From NCBI GenBank assembly GCA_012184525.1, contig WOFQ01000012.1, positions 744,001 to 808,000 on the forward strand: a DNA stretch of 64,000 nt. The letters are read 5' to 3'. Source of the stretch: Xenoacremonium recifei (Eukaryota > Ascomycota > Sordariomycetes > Hypocreales > Nectriaceae). The stretch's first letter is position 1, and each line of letters begins with the position of its first letter. The notes below the pieces were generated by a model that saw nothing but the letters and a program-made list of their open reading frames with translations, searched no databases and was not told where the DNA came from. The translations under genes and the position numbers were made by a program. Positions 42,241-53,552 of this stretch are shown here, piece after piece.

Positions 42241-44348
42241 TCAATCTGGATATCCACCGACCTCCTCTAGAAACTTGTAGTACCTCGGGCCTTTAGCAAT
42301 TCTCCAGCTCTTCCCGAAGAACATAAGTGGGACAGCAGCCAGCATTGACGCAAGGACGCACATGCCGAAAAAGAAAAATGCCCATCCGTAGCCAGTAGCA
42401 TCAATAAAAGGTTGAACGGAGTAGGAGATTGCAAAGTTGACCATTGAAGCACACATGGCTAACACCACGACGAGTTCTCCGGAAATCTTGGATCATTAGC
42501 CACAGTCTGAGATCTCGAAGAAGCTTTACTTACCCCCGGGAAGCAATCCATAGCATAAGCTGTCGCGATAGAGCAGGCCCCAACTTGGTGCGAGATCATG
42601 CCACCGATACCAACGGCGATCGTGATCCAGTGAGCCTGTGTTTGCGCTCCCCACCCATACAGCATGTAGCCGGCTGCCGCAAAGATGAAGCAGGGAATTA
42701 GCATATAAAGACGCATCTCCGGCTCTTTGACCCCTTCATTTCTTCGGGCAAGAAAAATAACCAATTGGTCACCGAGAACCCCGATACCCCAACCAATAAT
42801 ATCCCCAACTAAAGCTGCAAAAAACACAAGGCCTGTAGATGTGGTACTAAAGTTATAGGGTGGCTCGGTCAGAATCTCGGATATTGTGTTGAAGGAGACA
42901 ATGCCTGCAGTGCAACCGAAAGCATATATAAAACCGGCCTGTAGACTTGATTAGGAATAGGAGGAAATTAGGACAGAGATAATCTTACAATGACAACGTT
43001 GGGAAATCCCCAAAGAAAGAATGGACGGCGGAAGTACTGCCAAAATGTGGTTTGGTTCTGACGATATCTCACCCACGGCTGCAGTTTCTGGATGTAGGTC
43101 CGCTTTGGAAAGTCGTCCGTGAATCCAACTCTATGGCTGATACAAGTACCAAGTTCTATGTTGTCTGTCCCTTTTCTGGTCTTGGTCTCTGGAGCTTCGT
43201 CGGTGGGCGTCTCCTCATCTCTTGACCGTACACGAGTTGCAGACGCAGGTGCGAATAGAAACCGGGGGAAGAGTGTCTCTTCGAACGAGAAGACGAACAT
43301 GATAAGCACCAGTGTGAAGATAAGTCCGGCAATCTTTTGGCTCCATCTCCAACCCACCGTATCAGCCATGCTACCGCCAGTGATCAATCCAAGACTATCA
43401 AGCATTGAGATTAGCAGCGAATTCCATTCAAGTCGAAGGTCGAAAGCCTCACATTGAGCCAAGTTGCTGGGCAAACAGATACACGGAAAGCATCCTGCCA
43501 CGCTCGTGGACAAAAAACATGTCAAAGATCTGAGAAGGTTGATTTTGTCAATACAAATAGATCAATCGGTCTGTTGGGACTTTCACGTACTGTGAGCTGG
43601 ATGATGGCCTGGTATGCTGACGTTCCCACGCCGTTGATCGCCATTACAATCATCCATTGAGCAGTACCTTGAAAAGCAGACAGCCAAAAGGCTGTTGCGA
43701 GACAGAGTGCAAGTGTAGCAAGAAAGACAAGCCTACGACCCCAGAGATTTGCGGTAGGCATCCACCATATATTCACGAAGCCCTATCATATATTCTGTTA
43801 GATACTTCTACGAGGTAGCAATGCATATTCAAGTATACCAATCTAAGAAACCTGTGAACTTACAAGTAAAAGATAATTCAAGGCACTGCCGCCATTCATG
43901 TTTGTCAACGATACACCTGTTTCTTCACTAATGGTTGTCCATGCCGCTACGCGTTCGATCTATTAGTCCCTAGATAATACGGACCGTTTTTTTATACTTG
44001 CCTCCAAGGATATTCTCGCCAAACGAGAAGGAGCATGCGTATAACGCCACCAGAAACAAATGGTAGTACTTCTTCCATTTGGACCAGGCCTATCACGTAT
44101 ACTATTAACGCCGTAATCGTGAAGAACAACATTGAGGAGAATGTTACCAATGGGTCTCCTCCATATATTGTCGGTTGAGGAATGAGAACAATGTCGGAGT
44201 CACCGACATGATTGTAAGACTCCGCTTTATCATTGACTTTTGGTCATGAGTAAGTGTTTTATTTGATAAATAGGTGTAGATGCTCAGCTTTACCATCAAC
44301 GAGTTGCTCGGTACCAGGAACAGAATCGTAATCGATCTGGAGAGCCAT
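42241..44348 (-). CDS. MFS transporter, Hol1-like (DHA1 family), nine exons
   Basis: Multi-helix transporter of 546 residues. Exons 44294-44348, 44148-44236, 44002-44089, 43864-43946, 43591-43782, 43453-43529, 42989-43394, 42534-42938 and 42241-42486. The order of motifs fits the Hol1-like group: DPLAWSKWKKYYHL before TM1, AAWTTISEETG, LWGRR, VHERGRM, GSILGLITGG, then a long charged loop and YAMDCFPGISGELVVV near TM11. The third intron (43947-44001) uses a GC donor in the classical context GGAG/GCAAGT. All eight introns fall where the protein alignment requires a gap. Hol1-like proteins have been linked to cation or polyamine-type substrates and drugs; the cargo here is unknown. It is tandem to the aldo-keto reductase. 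Confidence 0.85.
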
Positions 44349-44880
44349 TTTGAAAATCTAGATCAGAGACACAGATTTGGAACCAACATTCTGTGCATGA
44401 CGACGAGACGATCAATTTGATGCCTTATATATTGTATGAACGAACGCCGATACCCAAATAGAGGCATTGGGGGAGATATCCGTGGACTATCCAACATGCC
44501 TCGAAGGATTGATGACTTCCTCCGGCCGAGAAGGTCCAAGCGATTCGGAGATTCCTCTAACACATCGGATTGGCCTCTCGACCCTACAAGCATTCAGTAG
44601 CTCACTCCACTAGCCGCATGATTGATAAAGCAAGACCAGTTTTTCCCAGCCCTCGCTTATTACCCCGCTCCGTATCATCCAGCTGGCAGATACTAATAGC
44701 TTCTATTAGAAATGATCTACGCCGCAGGTTAATAAGCCCCTTCACTATCTGTTGCTCCGAAGCGAGACGCCTGGATACGTGATAACCGGAAATAGGCAAT
44801 ATTTGTTCGTCAACTTTCTCTGGAATTGACTAGATCACTGAGTAGACTTCTTATCTGCGATTCAAGTTCCTGTATTAATC
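44349..44880. other. Intergenic, 532 bp
   Basis: Upstream of the Hol1-like gene and downstream of the regulator at 44881. Short opposing frames (44570-44799) lack features. Nothing else recognised. Confidence 0.4.
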
Positions 44881-46587
44881 CTAGGCTAAACTTAGGTTTA
44901 AGCTGTAGGGGCGAACAAAAATATTCCAGTCGTTTTGTGACATTTGACCACAGGGGATTGCTCCATCCAACGTGTCAAGGTCTCTCATTCTCCATACCTT
45001 GCGAATAACACCGCTGATCCGGGCAATATTCAGTAGCGAAGAGTGAGAAAGAGTGTCCAGGAGCTCTAGGACAAGCCTCCGTCCACATATAGGATTCCTG
45101 GAGTCTGAAAAACACAAAGGGGAATCATTCAGAGGATCCAACTCAACCGCAGCAATAAACAGAGGAAAGCCAAGTCCTACAACACATCCAACATTAACAA
45201 GATGCTGTAACGACTGCAAAATAAAAGTGACCAATTCCGAAACGTTAGAGCTCGATGGTGATTCATCTTCGAGCAGACAAAGAAAATAAAGCTTCACTGA
45301 CGCCTTCTGTAGCTCGGCGTGACGGCGAAGCGTGTCTTCTGAAGGCAAGTTGTAGTTGGAGATGGCAGCGTCTAACTCTTCTTTCAACCGTGACCGTTCA
45401 GAAGCGAAGTCGTCTCGCGATATCTCGAATAATCTACGAGCTCGGCTGAGTTCCGTTATTCGGAAGATGATGGTGCCAAACTCGGGGCTACCCTCCATCC
45501 AGTCATCGATCTCTGCATGATGAAGCTGTTGCCAGTAGTCTAAAGCAAAAAGCGGAGGGTTGCCACACGCTGTCCTGCTAATGATGTCTTGCAAAGCGAA
45601 GAATCGCTCGGCAAACAAGCCAAGACGGTCGTCGGGGGGAGGATAGGAGATGGTTGTGAGAAGCTGATGCCGCTGACGAACGAGGTCTTGACTAGCCCGC
45701 AAGTGGATAACCCAGCGTTCGTCGCAGTTATCCACTATCTCGTAGAGACAGAGGAACATCATTGTCAAAAGGGTTTGTGAGTTCCAGATAACGTCGGTTT
45801 GCTGTGCCGGTGAATCAAGCGTATGCCGAAGGATAGAGAGAGCTTTTCCCTTCAAGGACATTGAGACGCGAGCCCAATAGGAGTCTCTCAGGCCGCGGTG
45901 ACGTGCTGAAAGAGCGGCAACTGAGAGAAGAACAGCATCATGGCCACCACAGGCAAACAGGGGCAGTAGCAAATGGGCGAAGGGTGACGTCGTCGCCCGG
46001 GAGGGTGTTGTGAAGGGACATAGTCGTTGGAAGTAGTAGTCGATCAAGCTTGTGTCAAACTCGAAAGAGGGTCTGACATGCAACAAGCGCTTATTTGACA
46101 GAGTTGCGAGGGATAGGGCCGGCGTAGTGTGATGTCGCCGGATTAATGAGTTGCAGGAGTTTTTCTCTACCGACGTCTCTGGGGTGTCGAAGATGGACTC
46201 ATCCAACCAGGTCTCTTCTCTACCGCTCGCTGGGTCAGAGCAGAAGTCGACGGAAGACGTATTGATGAAGTGTGATGACCGGATGACCGACAACTTGCAG
46301 TAAGTCGTGGGCCTAGGTGACGGGGACTGGGGCGAAAGCGCACCAGGAGTCTGAGCCCCGCGTTTACTCCAGATGCCTTGTCGTCCAAAGGCCAGGCCGC
46401 GATCTGCAAACTCGGATTCCCACTTAAGCTGTGTATGCTGACTGCAGGGAAGGTTGCGGGTTGTGCAGTTGGAGCATCGCGGCTTAGCCTCATCGCACTT
46501 GATCTTGCGGGCTCTGCAAGTCAAGCAGCCGGTGCGAGTTCGCTTGTGGGTCGGCACGTTGCGATTAGCGGCCTTTCGACGTGGCAT
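44881..46587 (-). CDS. Zn2Cys6 transcription factor, intronless
   Basis: Single-exon regulator of 568 residues. The zinc cluster has Cys at 21, 24, 31, 38, 41 and 48 (GCLTCRARKIKCDE), preceded by a basic arm (MPRRKAANRNVPTHKRTRT) likely to act as nuclear signal and minor-groove contact. The body matches the second type of fungal regulator domain (Fungal_trans_2), with DYYFQRLCPFTTPS, an ALSARHRGL helix and LLTMMFLCLYEI. This type occurs in regulators of arginine, lysine and GABA-type nitrogen genes. It is divergent from the fructosyl amino acid oxidase across 375 bp, so it is a good candidate for controlling Amadori-compound use. The start is the first ATG and is supported by the intact basic arm. 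Confidence 0.9.
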   Translation of the reverse strand: MPRRKAANRNVPTHKRTRTGCLTCRARKIKCDEAKPRCSNCTTRNLPCSQHTQLKWESEFADRGLAFGRQGIWSKRGAQTPGALSPQSPSPRPTTYCKLSVIRSSHFINTSSVDFCSDPASGREETWLDESIFDTPETSVEKNSCNSLIRRHHTTPALSLATLSNKRLLHVRPSFEFDTSLIDYYFQRLCPFTTPSRATTSPFAHLLLPLFACGGHDAVLLSVAALSARHRGLRDSYWARVSMSLKGKALSILRHTLDSPAQQTDVIWNSQTLLTMMFLCLYEIVDNCDERWVIHLRASQDLVRQRHQLLTTISYPPPDDRLGLFAERFFALQDIISRTACGNPPLFALDYWQQLHHAEIDDWMEGSPEFGTIIFRITELSRARRLFEISRDDFASERSRLKEELDAAISNYNLPSEDTLRRHAELQKASVKLYFLCLLEDESPSSSNVSELVTFILQSLQHLVNVGCVVGLGFPLFIAAVELDPLNDSPLCFSDSRNPICGRRLVLELLDTLSHSSLLNIARISGVIRKVWRMRDLDTLDGAIPCGQMSQNDWNIFVRPYSLNLSLA

Positions 46588-46962
46588 AGCGCGTTGAAAA
46601 TGCCGCGGGCAGGATGAAGGAGGGTCTGGAGGAGCGCAGAGAGTCGTAAATAAGCTGAGACTGGAAGTTGGAAACGAGGTTGCGGTCCGGGATTGACAGG
46701 GTGAGGCTTATCGTTCTCGACGATGCACGGAATAGTCTCGCCGCGGTTGAAATCTGTCGATGCCCTGCTGACAAACCCCGCACTCGGCTGGACCTTCCCT
46801 TCCCTGCCTTATCTAGTCTAGTCTGATCTCGCCATCGCAGAGTGCTCCAGATCACAGGAATCTGGTTCAAGAAGAGGATGGTCCCTTTTATCTAGCTATC
46901 AGATCACTCTACGGACAAGTTGTTTCCTTCAAATCCTCTGCTTCTACAATAGTTTTCTCAGT
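46588..46962. promoter_or_regulatory. Divergent promoter with three GATA motifs
   Basis: Shared by the regulator and the fructosyl amino acid oxidase. HGATAR motifs (as complements) are TTATCT at 46809-46814, TTATCT at 46888-46893 and CTATCA at 46896-46901, the last two within 75 bp of the oxidase ATG. AreA-type nitrogen control is plausible because the enzyme releases amino acids. Confidence 0.4.
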
Positions 46963-48372
46963 ATGCCCACTCAGCTTCTTAAAGTCTCCAAGATCTTGAT
47001 CGTCGGCGGCGGCACTTGGGGATGCTCTACCGCTCTCCACTTGGCTCGCCGCGGGTACACCAACGTTACTGTCCTTGACTCGCACTCCATTCCGTCAGCG
47101 ATATCTGCTGGCAACGATGTGAATAAAATTGCGGCAGAGGGTAAGTGAAGTTCCGCTTCGGGCAGAGAGTCCCTAGTCGCAAGAATTAGGCGCATAGGTC
47201 TGACAGCGTCTTCAGCATCTGTCGCCGTGGGCGACAAACCATTAGGAGCCGCCGAAGCTGCCTCCGCCGCGGCAACAAATGGATGGCTTCACGATCCAGT
47301 CTTCTCACCTTATTACCATGAAACGGGCTTCGTGGTGGCCGGCTCCAGTCCCGAGGCTATGCAACGTGTACTGGAGGATGAGGTTGCCGGTGAGGGGTCG
47401 GCGTTCAAGCCTCTCAATACAGCACAAGACTTTAGAAGCACCATGCCTCCAGGAGTCTTGACTGGAGAGTTCCCCAAATGGCAGGGGTTCTTCAAAGCGA
47501 AAGGCTGCGGCTGGGTGCATGCCCGCAAAGCCCTCACCTCTGCTTACAACGAAGCTCGGCGCCTACGAGTTCGATTCATCACTGGCAGTCCACAAGGCGA
47601 AGTGGCCAACTTCATTTGCGCCAATGGGGATGTTGAAGGCGTTCAAACGGTGGATGGAACTGTGCATCGGGCGGATCGCTTTATTCTTTCCGCCGGTGCC
47701 TCCTCAACTCGATTCCTAGATTTTGAAAACCAACTTCGGCCGACGGCGTGGACCCTAGGCCACATTAAGATGACCCCGGAAGAGACACAATTGTACAAGA
47801 ATCTTCCTGTCCTCTTCAACGTCGAAAAGGGGTTCTTCATGGAGCCTGATGAGGATAAGCATGAATTGAAGATTTGCGATGAACATCCCGGCTATTGTAA
47901 TTGGGTCACGCAGCCAGGTTCATCCTTCCCTATGTCAGTGCCGTTCGCCAAACACCAAGTGCCACTTGAAGCCGAGAGACGAATAAGAGAATTCCTACAA
48001 GAGATCATGCCACATTTGGCGGACAGGCCTTTAGCGCATGCAAGAATATGCTGGTGCGCCGACACTATTGATCGGCATTTTCTCATTACTTATCATCCAG
48101 CCTATCCTTCCTTGGTTGTGGCCACCGGAGACTCTGGTCACGGTTTCTTCCATATCCCATCAATTGGTAGCTTCATCTCTGACTGCCTAGAGGGAAAGCT
48201 AGAACCGGTATTCTCCGAGCAATGGAGATGGCGTCCTGAGATTCATAAAGGCTTTTGGGGTAACAATCCTCTCAATAGATTTGGCGGGGGCAACAAGATG
48301 CTCAATCTTCAAGAGGCTGCTTCGGAGGGTTGGACCACCATTCCTGGTGCTGAGCGAGCAAGTAAGATATAA
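46963..48372 (+). CDS. Fructosyl amino acid oxidase (Amadoriase)
   Basis: FAD oxidase cleaving Amadori products (fructosyl amino acids) into glucosone, amino acid and hydrogen peroxide. Exons 46963-47140 and 47216-48372 give 444 residues. The FAD dinucleotide loop is GGGTWGCS (15-22) and D39 ends beta-2. The signature SAGNDVNKI (48-56) holds the flavin-linking region of the group. A second FAD segment reads ATGDSGHGFFHIPSIG. HARICWCADTIDRHFLITYHP is the conserved late block. The acceptor region holds another in-frame AG nine bases upstream (after 47206), which would add three residues. The C-terminus is SKI, a weak variant of the peroxisomal SKL signal that most family members carry. Expected location is therefore peroxisome, with some doubt. 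Confidence 0.9.
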
Positions 48373-48944
48373 GGTACATCATTGCCACATCTAGTCGAGG
48401 AGATTTCGGAATAAAAAGAAGCTCTTCTCAAAGTGAGAGACTCAGCAATAAAGCAAATTGCTGCGTGATACGACAGAAATGAGATGGGAGGCAGTTTTTT
48501 TTGGTTTGCATCCAGGGGTCAGCTTATTGATATACCAATACAGAACGACAACCATCATGAAGAAATTTCTTTAAAGTAGGGATCCTTCAAAGGAGCCCGT
48601 TGCATTTCCATTTTTCCAGATGTTAACAAGATTTGGTTCTTCTCTTCTCCTTCGCGTAGTTTCATTTATCTGGATGCATCAAACGATTACTTCTTCAAGA
48701 ACAATCTTGTATACATAAACACAATGTTTGAAGGTTTATAGACATATTATGGTGGCTTGCCTTATTTCTGTTTCTGTGGAACAACACTAATAAGGCATTG
48801 CTATTGCCCGTCCTCTTCCGCCTCTTGTATACACCAACTTTGCCGGCATTTGGAGATTCTCCTAATTCGCAAAATTGTGAATGAAGCTTTGTTGCATAAC
48901 AGGCAAATTCCAATGTTTATAGGTATATTTTCAGACTAGAAAGG
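48373..48944. other. Convergent intergenic, 572 bp
   Basis: 3' flanks of the fructosyl amino acid oxidase and the secreted FAD oxidase. Only chance frames (48695-48939) are present. No RNA gene or repeat was recognised. Confidence 0.45.
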
Positions 48945-50456
48945 TTACATGGAAGCAACAAGCTTGGGAAGCAAAACGTCATTGAACTCCCAGAGAATCG
49001 TCGACAACTGGGCCGAGAACGTGGCTCCGGACCACCATGTGGACCTCTTTCCAAGAAGTTCGTACTGCTTCTGGATAAAACCAGCCTTGAGATCGGCGGC
49101 GGAGACGCGCGAATGCATGGCACCGTGGTTGGCGTAGACAACAAAGTCAAGGTTCGTAGTGGTCGCACCTGAAAAGACACCATTGTGTACGAGTCTGGTG
49201 AAGTCTTGCTGGATAAGTTGAAGCCCCTGTTCCTGGGTAAAGGCCTCATCGCCCACAGCGACTGTATGGAAGAGGTTCTCAGCGAACCACTTGTAGTTGA
49301 TGACAAAGGGGCGCTGGGGGAGAGCGTATACATCACTAGCGGCGGCCAGGGGCAAGTTCGTAATTGTATAGTCGTCCGGCAGTGCAGCGTTGGTCACAAG
49401 CGCAGGATAGAGCCGGGAGAACTCTATCTTGGCGAAGAGCGCCTTCTCCTCCGCGTCGAGGTCCATTGTCGCCATGTTGTCCGCCGTGGGAGGAATGGTG
49501 ATGAGAAGTTTCTTCGCCTTGATGCGGGTGATCTTGCCAGTCTTGCTGTTCTTGACTTTGAGCGTCACTCCGTTATCATTGCGCTTGGTCTCAATCACGG
49601 TGCTTGAGTAAAAGACATCGCTTCCGAGCTTGTCGGCGACCGCGTCGTAGATGTCTTGGTTGCGACCAGATGTCGGCTGGAACTGCACCACAGTACCGAG
49701 GAACACACTTGCCAGGTCCGCGCCAAAGGCTTGGATAGTATACAACGTAATCTGGTTGGTGATGTCTCCAAGTCCATAGGCAGTGGTTTGGAAAACGAGA
49801 CCAAGCATATCCTCGAGGCCATGCTTCTTGACGAATTGTCCAAATGGGAGCAGAAGGTCTTCGGGGATGTCCTGAGGGGCTGGGAAGTCGAAGTAACCGG
49901 GCTGGAGAAAGTCGGTCCACGGCGAGACGATGTCGACGTATTTTTGGAGAGCAACTAACTCTTCGGCAAAGGTAGGGGAGGAGTAGTTGAAGGCCCTTCC
50001 TGTGGTGAAGTCTACGTAGCGGCTAGTAGAGGCGGTCTGGGTGGCAACAGAGTATGGGACACCGATACTCTCGAAGAAGCCAGTGGTCGAGTTACCCTTG
50101 TTAACAAAGGTCTGGACGCCGTAGTTTACAGCCAAGCCGGTATTGGGATCATCGTAAGAGTCCACAGCACCTCCCTATTTTTCAGATCGATCAGATCCCC
50201 AGTTCGTCAAGCATCTCTAATGGATGGGGTCAGGACGGAAAATACTCACGAGAACATCCTGCATTTCAATCAGAGCCACGCTCTTGCCAAAATCCTCCTT
50301 GAGACGAAATGCAGCGTGAGAGCCCGAAGCACCTCCGCCCACGACCACGACATCCTTCTGCAACGTGATAGGACAGCTACCGCCGCCGACAGCCGCAGCT
50401 TCGGCAAGCAGCACAGCCGGGAGAAGGCTCGCCAAGCGCGAGGTCGAGACAAACAT
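48945..50456 (-). CDS. Secreted FAD-dependent oxidoreductase, beta-cyclopiazonate dehydrogenase-like
   Basis: Flavin amine-oxidase-fold protein of 478 residues. Exons 50250-50456 and 48945-50174; the 75-nt intron rebuilds QDVLGGAVDSYDDPNTG. Residues 1-22 (MFVSTSRLASLLPAVLLAEA) form a signal peptide, so it enters the secretory path. The Rossmann loop is GGGASG (40-45), with E64 at the end of beta-2 to bind the FAD ribose. The GGAVDSYDDPNTG and YGVQTF blocks are shared with beta-cyclopiazonate dehydrogenase and many uncharacterised fungal paralogues. The usual DMAT synthase and hybrid PKS-NRPS partners of cyclopiazonic acid are absent here, so a role in that pathway is not supported. The first ATG of the frame is 50456. 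Confidence 0.85.
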
Positions 50457-51113
50457 GTTGATTAAAAGAGCGACGTTGAAAGGAGTGACTTGAGGCGTCA
50501 ATAGACATTAACGAGAGACTAGACACATCTAAAGATCAGAGTGAGAAAGATCGCCAGGACGAACCGGAGGACTGAGACTATTATTTAGCTGCCGACTACC
50601 ATTGCTTCGAAATGTCGTTCCCTCGCTTCCATCTCAATGCAAACGCGGCCCCCCTAGTGGAGTTTGATTGCGGCAATGCGGCAATGCGGCAACGCTTGCA
50701 GATTCGCATCTCCTCGCCGCCCATCAGGTTGGTTTAGTGAGCGAAGGAACGCCGACTAACACATCCTTGGGATGCTTGGCGATCCTTCTGCAACAATTCA
50801 GGGCTACCATCAGCGGGGCTTCGCGTGGGAGCGGGTCTCGACATACGACTCATTTCGCAACGGCTTACAGCCGCAGCTCGGATAGCCAGGAAACTATTAG
50901 TAGGGCTTCGCAAATGGGCTCAAAGACCCCGAGTTCCGGTCCCTGACTGACTGACAAGGGCGCAATTCACCGGTTGCAGGGACTGGCGTTCACGTGGGAG
51001 CAAGGATCAGCTCAAACTACAACCCCGTGTTGGCTCTACCTGTTCCTGAATACTCCGCAGCTAGACATGTACTCCGTACCTACCTACCTAGTTTGCTTCG
51101 GACAGTCGCCCAA
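50457..51113. other. Intergenic, 657 bp
   Basis: Promoter side of the FAD oxidase and 3' side of the Hol1-like gene. It contains three near-perfect 8-bp units GCGGCAAT (50670-50693) and a decamer copy at 51069. Plus-strand frames (50668-50946, 50994-51323) lack domains. Confidence 0.4.
51069..51078. repeat. Dispersed decamer GTACTCCGTA, copy 2
   Basis: Exact copy, 36 bp beyond the stop of the Hol1-like gene, followed by ACCT/TACC microsatellite-like sequence. Confidence 0.7.
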
Positions 51114-53169
51114 TTAGTGTGCCATCCCCTTCGCGATGCTATCCTCGACCAAGGCCCAATACTCTTCCCGACTTTTCCTCCGAAGTCTCTTGCCATAAAT
51201 GAGGATAGGGATGAAGACAGCGCTAGCTGCCATTCCGATGAAAGAAGCAGAGATGAAACAGTTCTGCAATCCCAGATCGTCAAGCCAGGGGGTAATACCG
51301 TAGCCTTTTTGGAATTAGGTTAGTCAAATGGACGCAAGAGAGAAGTAAGATTGAATGCTCACTGATGGCAAAGCTCATTGTGTTCCTGATCAGGATAATG
51401 GTAGTCAAGCCATCCGCGCTCATTTCCTTGTAACTATCGATGAGATAGTTGACGCTGAGTGTGATTCCGCATGTGTTTGCAAAAGACAGCATTCCCATTG
51501 CCCAGACTAGACCGAACCAGTGCACGCCTTGAGCAGCCCCAACGCCCCAGATGATCAAGGAGACCGGGATGAGAACTGTAGTAACGGAAAAGAGCCAAAG
51601 TCGCTGTTCGGGCTCCATAATCCCGTTATTGCGTCGAGCAAGGCGGATAGTAAGCCAATCGCTAAATCTTCCGGTGAAGGCAGCCCTGTAAACATGGGGT
51701 CATTGTTAGCGACGGCCCGTCGGGGGGATGGGGAATCTAATGACACGGCTCGGAAGTCGGCGAGGCCGGTTTCCAGGGTTCTTCAGCTTACCCTAACACT
51801 GTCCCGATCAGAGGCGATACATAACTGACACCAACCATCGCCGCACTAAAATCATACGGCGGGGCCCCAAGGATAATTGACGCGGTTGCGTTTAGAACGG
51901 TGAACCAAATGAGATAGGATCCGTAGGAGAATCTTCAGGGGGCGTCAGTAAAAGAGTCTACGGGAATCGTCGTTCTCAACTTACCCTGCGTAGAAAATAA
52001 TTGGCCACGTCAGGAAAACTAGTTGTTGCTTGATTCGATGAAAGAACCTATTCGGCCGAGGAGCGTCTCTAAGAGCCATCCTCTGCCAAAACGTTTTTTT
52101 CGAATATGATTGTCCTGTTGCCGTGTCCGTAGAGCTAGGCGGGACTTGCGCCGTCTCCGCGTCCTTCTCATCGTCAACTACCCTAGACTCGGTCTTCGCT
52201 GGGCGCGTGATATCCTCGACGATTCCCACAGTGGCTCGGTCATAGTTTGTTTCCTCCATAAAGAAGAATAGAAAGACGAAAGCAACACCAAGGAAGATAG
52301 AGAACCAGTAAAACACCCACTGAAAGCCCTGTCCATCATTGATGAATCCACACATGATAGGAGCTAGGTAACTACTGCCGCCAAGACAGAGAGCATAAAT
52401 TCCCATGTAGGTTCCTCTCTGATGAGCGAAGTACTGTATACAATGGAATAAGCGATTGAATTCGAGTGACGGTCCTAGGGGAGTTTGTCTCATACCACAT
52501 CCGTCACCGAAATCTCCGGGAGGGCCTCGATGGGTGCGGCAAAGAAGCCACCCAGAATGTTTTTTGCAACCCATTGGCCGTTTGTAGAAGCATAAGGACT
52601 CCACATGATGAGTGCCTTGAAGCGATAGACGTTAATATGCGTACGAGAAGAATCCGTGTCTACTGTGGATTATTGCTTACTATGGTCCCGAGGCAGGAGA
52701 TTAGGTACGTTGGGCGCTTTCCAAACTGTAAAGCAAACGGGTTCCAGAATAGAAGACCCCATCCACAGAGAAGAAAGAAGTATCCCGTGCCCGAATTGAG
52801 GTCGCTCACTGAAACAGTATGTTAAATTAGATCGCCTGATATCCTGGATCGAAAATACCTGTCAATCCTGTAGCCTCTGATATGGGAACTAGAACCGAGT
52901 ATACGACCGAGTTGGCCATTCCGACAAAGAGGACATAGCTGACCAGGTTAGCCAGATGTTTCGTTGAAGACATTAGGAGACACGGACATTGCCAAGCAAA
53001 TTGTCGAGAGCGTCTTGCGCCGAGGCGTCCAGTTCAATGGGTCATCAGGGTCATTGGATGGAGTAGGAATTAGGACGATGTCATCGTGTCCACGGGCATG
53101 TTTTGCAGCAACGCTGTGATCAATGTCGACGAGTTGAACAGTCCCCGGAATTGCGTTCTTGTCGATCAT
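51114..53169 (-). CDS. MFS transporter, Hol1-like (DHA1 family), eight exons
   Basis: Transporter of 537 residues. Exons 52988-53169, 52859-52938, 52681-52808, 52496-52615, 51985-52433, 51792-51932, 51363-51685 and 51114-51304. The N-terminal RGHDDIVLIPTPSNDPDDPLNW and RRKTLSTICL lead into TM1. LVPISEATGLTVSDLN, GKRPTYL, PIEALPEISVTDVYFAHQRG and the late YGITPWLDDLG follow in the order of the Hol1-like group. The first intron uses an uncommon GTCCGT donor; the sixth, at 106 nt, is the longest in the gene. Its splice sites differ from those of the related gene at 42241, so the two are not a recent duplicate. It lies beside the secreted FAD oxidase. The substrate is unknown. Confidence 0.84.
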
Positions 53170-53552
53170 GATGTAGGGGATCCACGACAGATTGAGTGAA
53201 TTGCGATGTCGATACTGAACCGAGGAACACAAGGGCCAGAGGCGGTGCTTTATATATCACATCACGAAACCAATCACCAACATGCAACAAATGGTTATCT
53301 GAACCGATGGACACCCAGCTCGAGGGGCTGTATCAGGGTCGGCGGCGCAAAGTGTGGCCATTGGTTGGTGGTCTTAGTGGACGATGACTCTAGCTGATCT
53401 AGCGTGGAGGATCTATCTCTACCCCGCGATACCAGTCACGCAACGGACTAGGGCCCGGGCTGCAGGTCGATAACGGACATTACATCCGAGTAATCCGAAG
53501 ACTATATTTTATCAGCTGCTGGTGGGCTACGATGCTTCTACGGAGTACGTAT
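53170..53552. other. Intergenic, 383 bp
   Basis: Promoter side of the Hol1-like gene and 3' side of the regulator at 53553, with a decamer copy at 53539. No other feature recognised. Confidence 0.4.
53539..53548. repeat. Dispersed decamer TACGGAGTAC, copy 3
   Basis: Exact copy, ending 5 bp beyond the stop codon of the minus-strand regulator at 53553. Confidence 0.7.

Noticed and set aside
48945..53169. Cyclopiazonic acid or other secondary-metabolite cluster
   Set aside because: Only a paralogous oxidase and a transporter are present; no core synthase or prenyltransferase anywhere in the window.
42241..53169. Recent duplication of the two Hol1-like transporters
   Set aside because: Intron positions and sequences differ throughout; they are distant members of one family.
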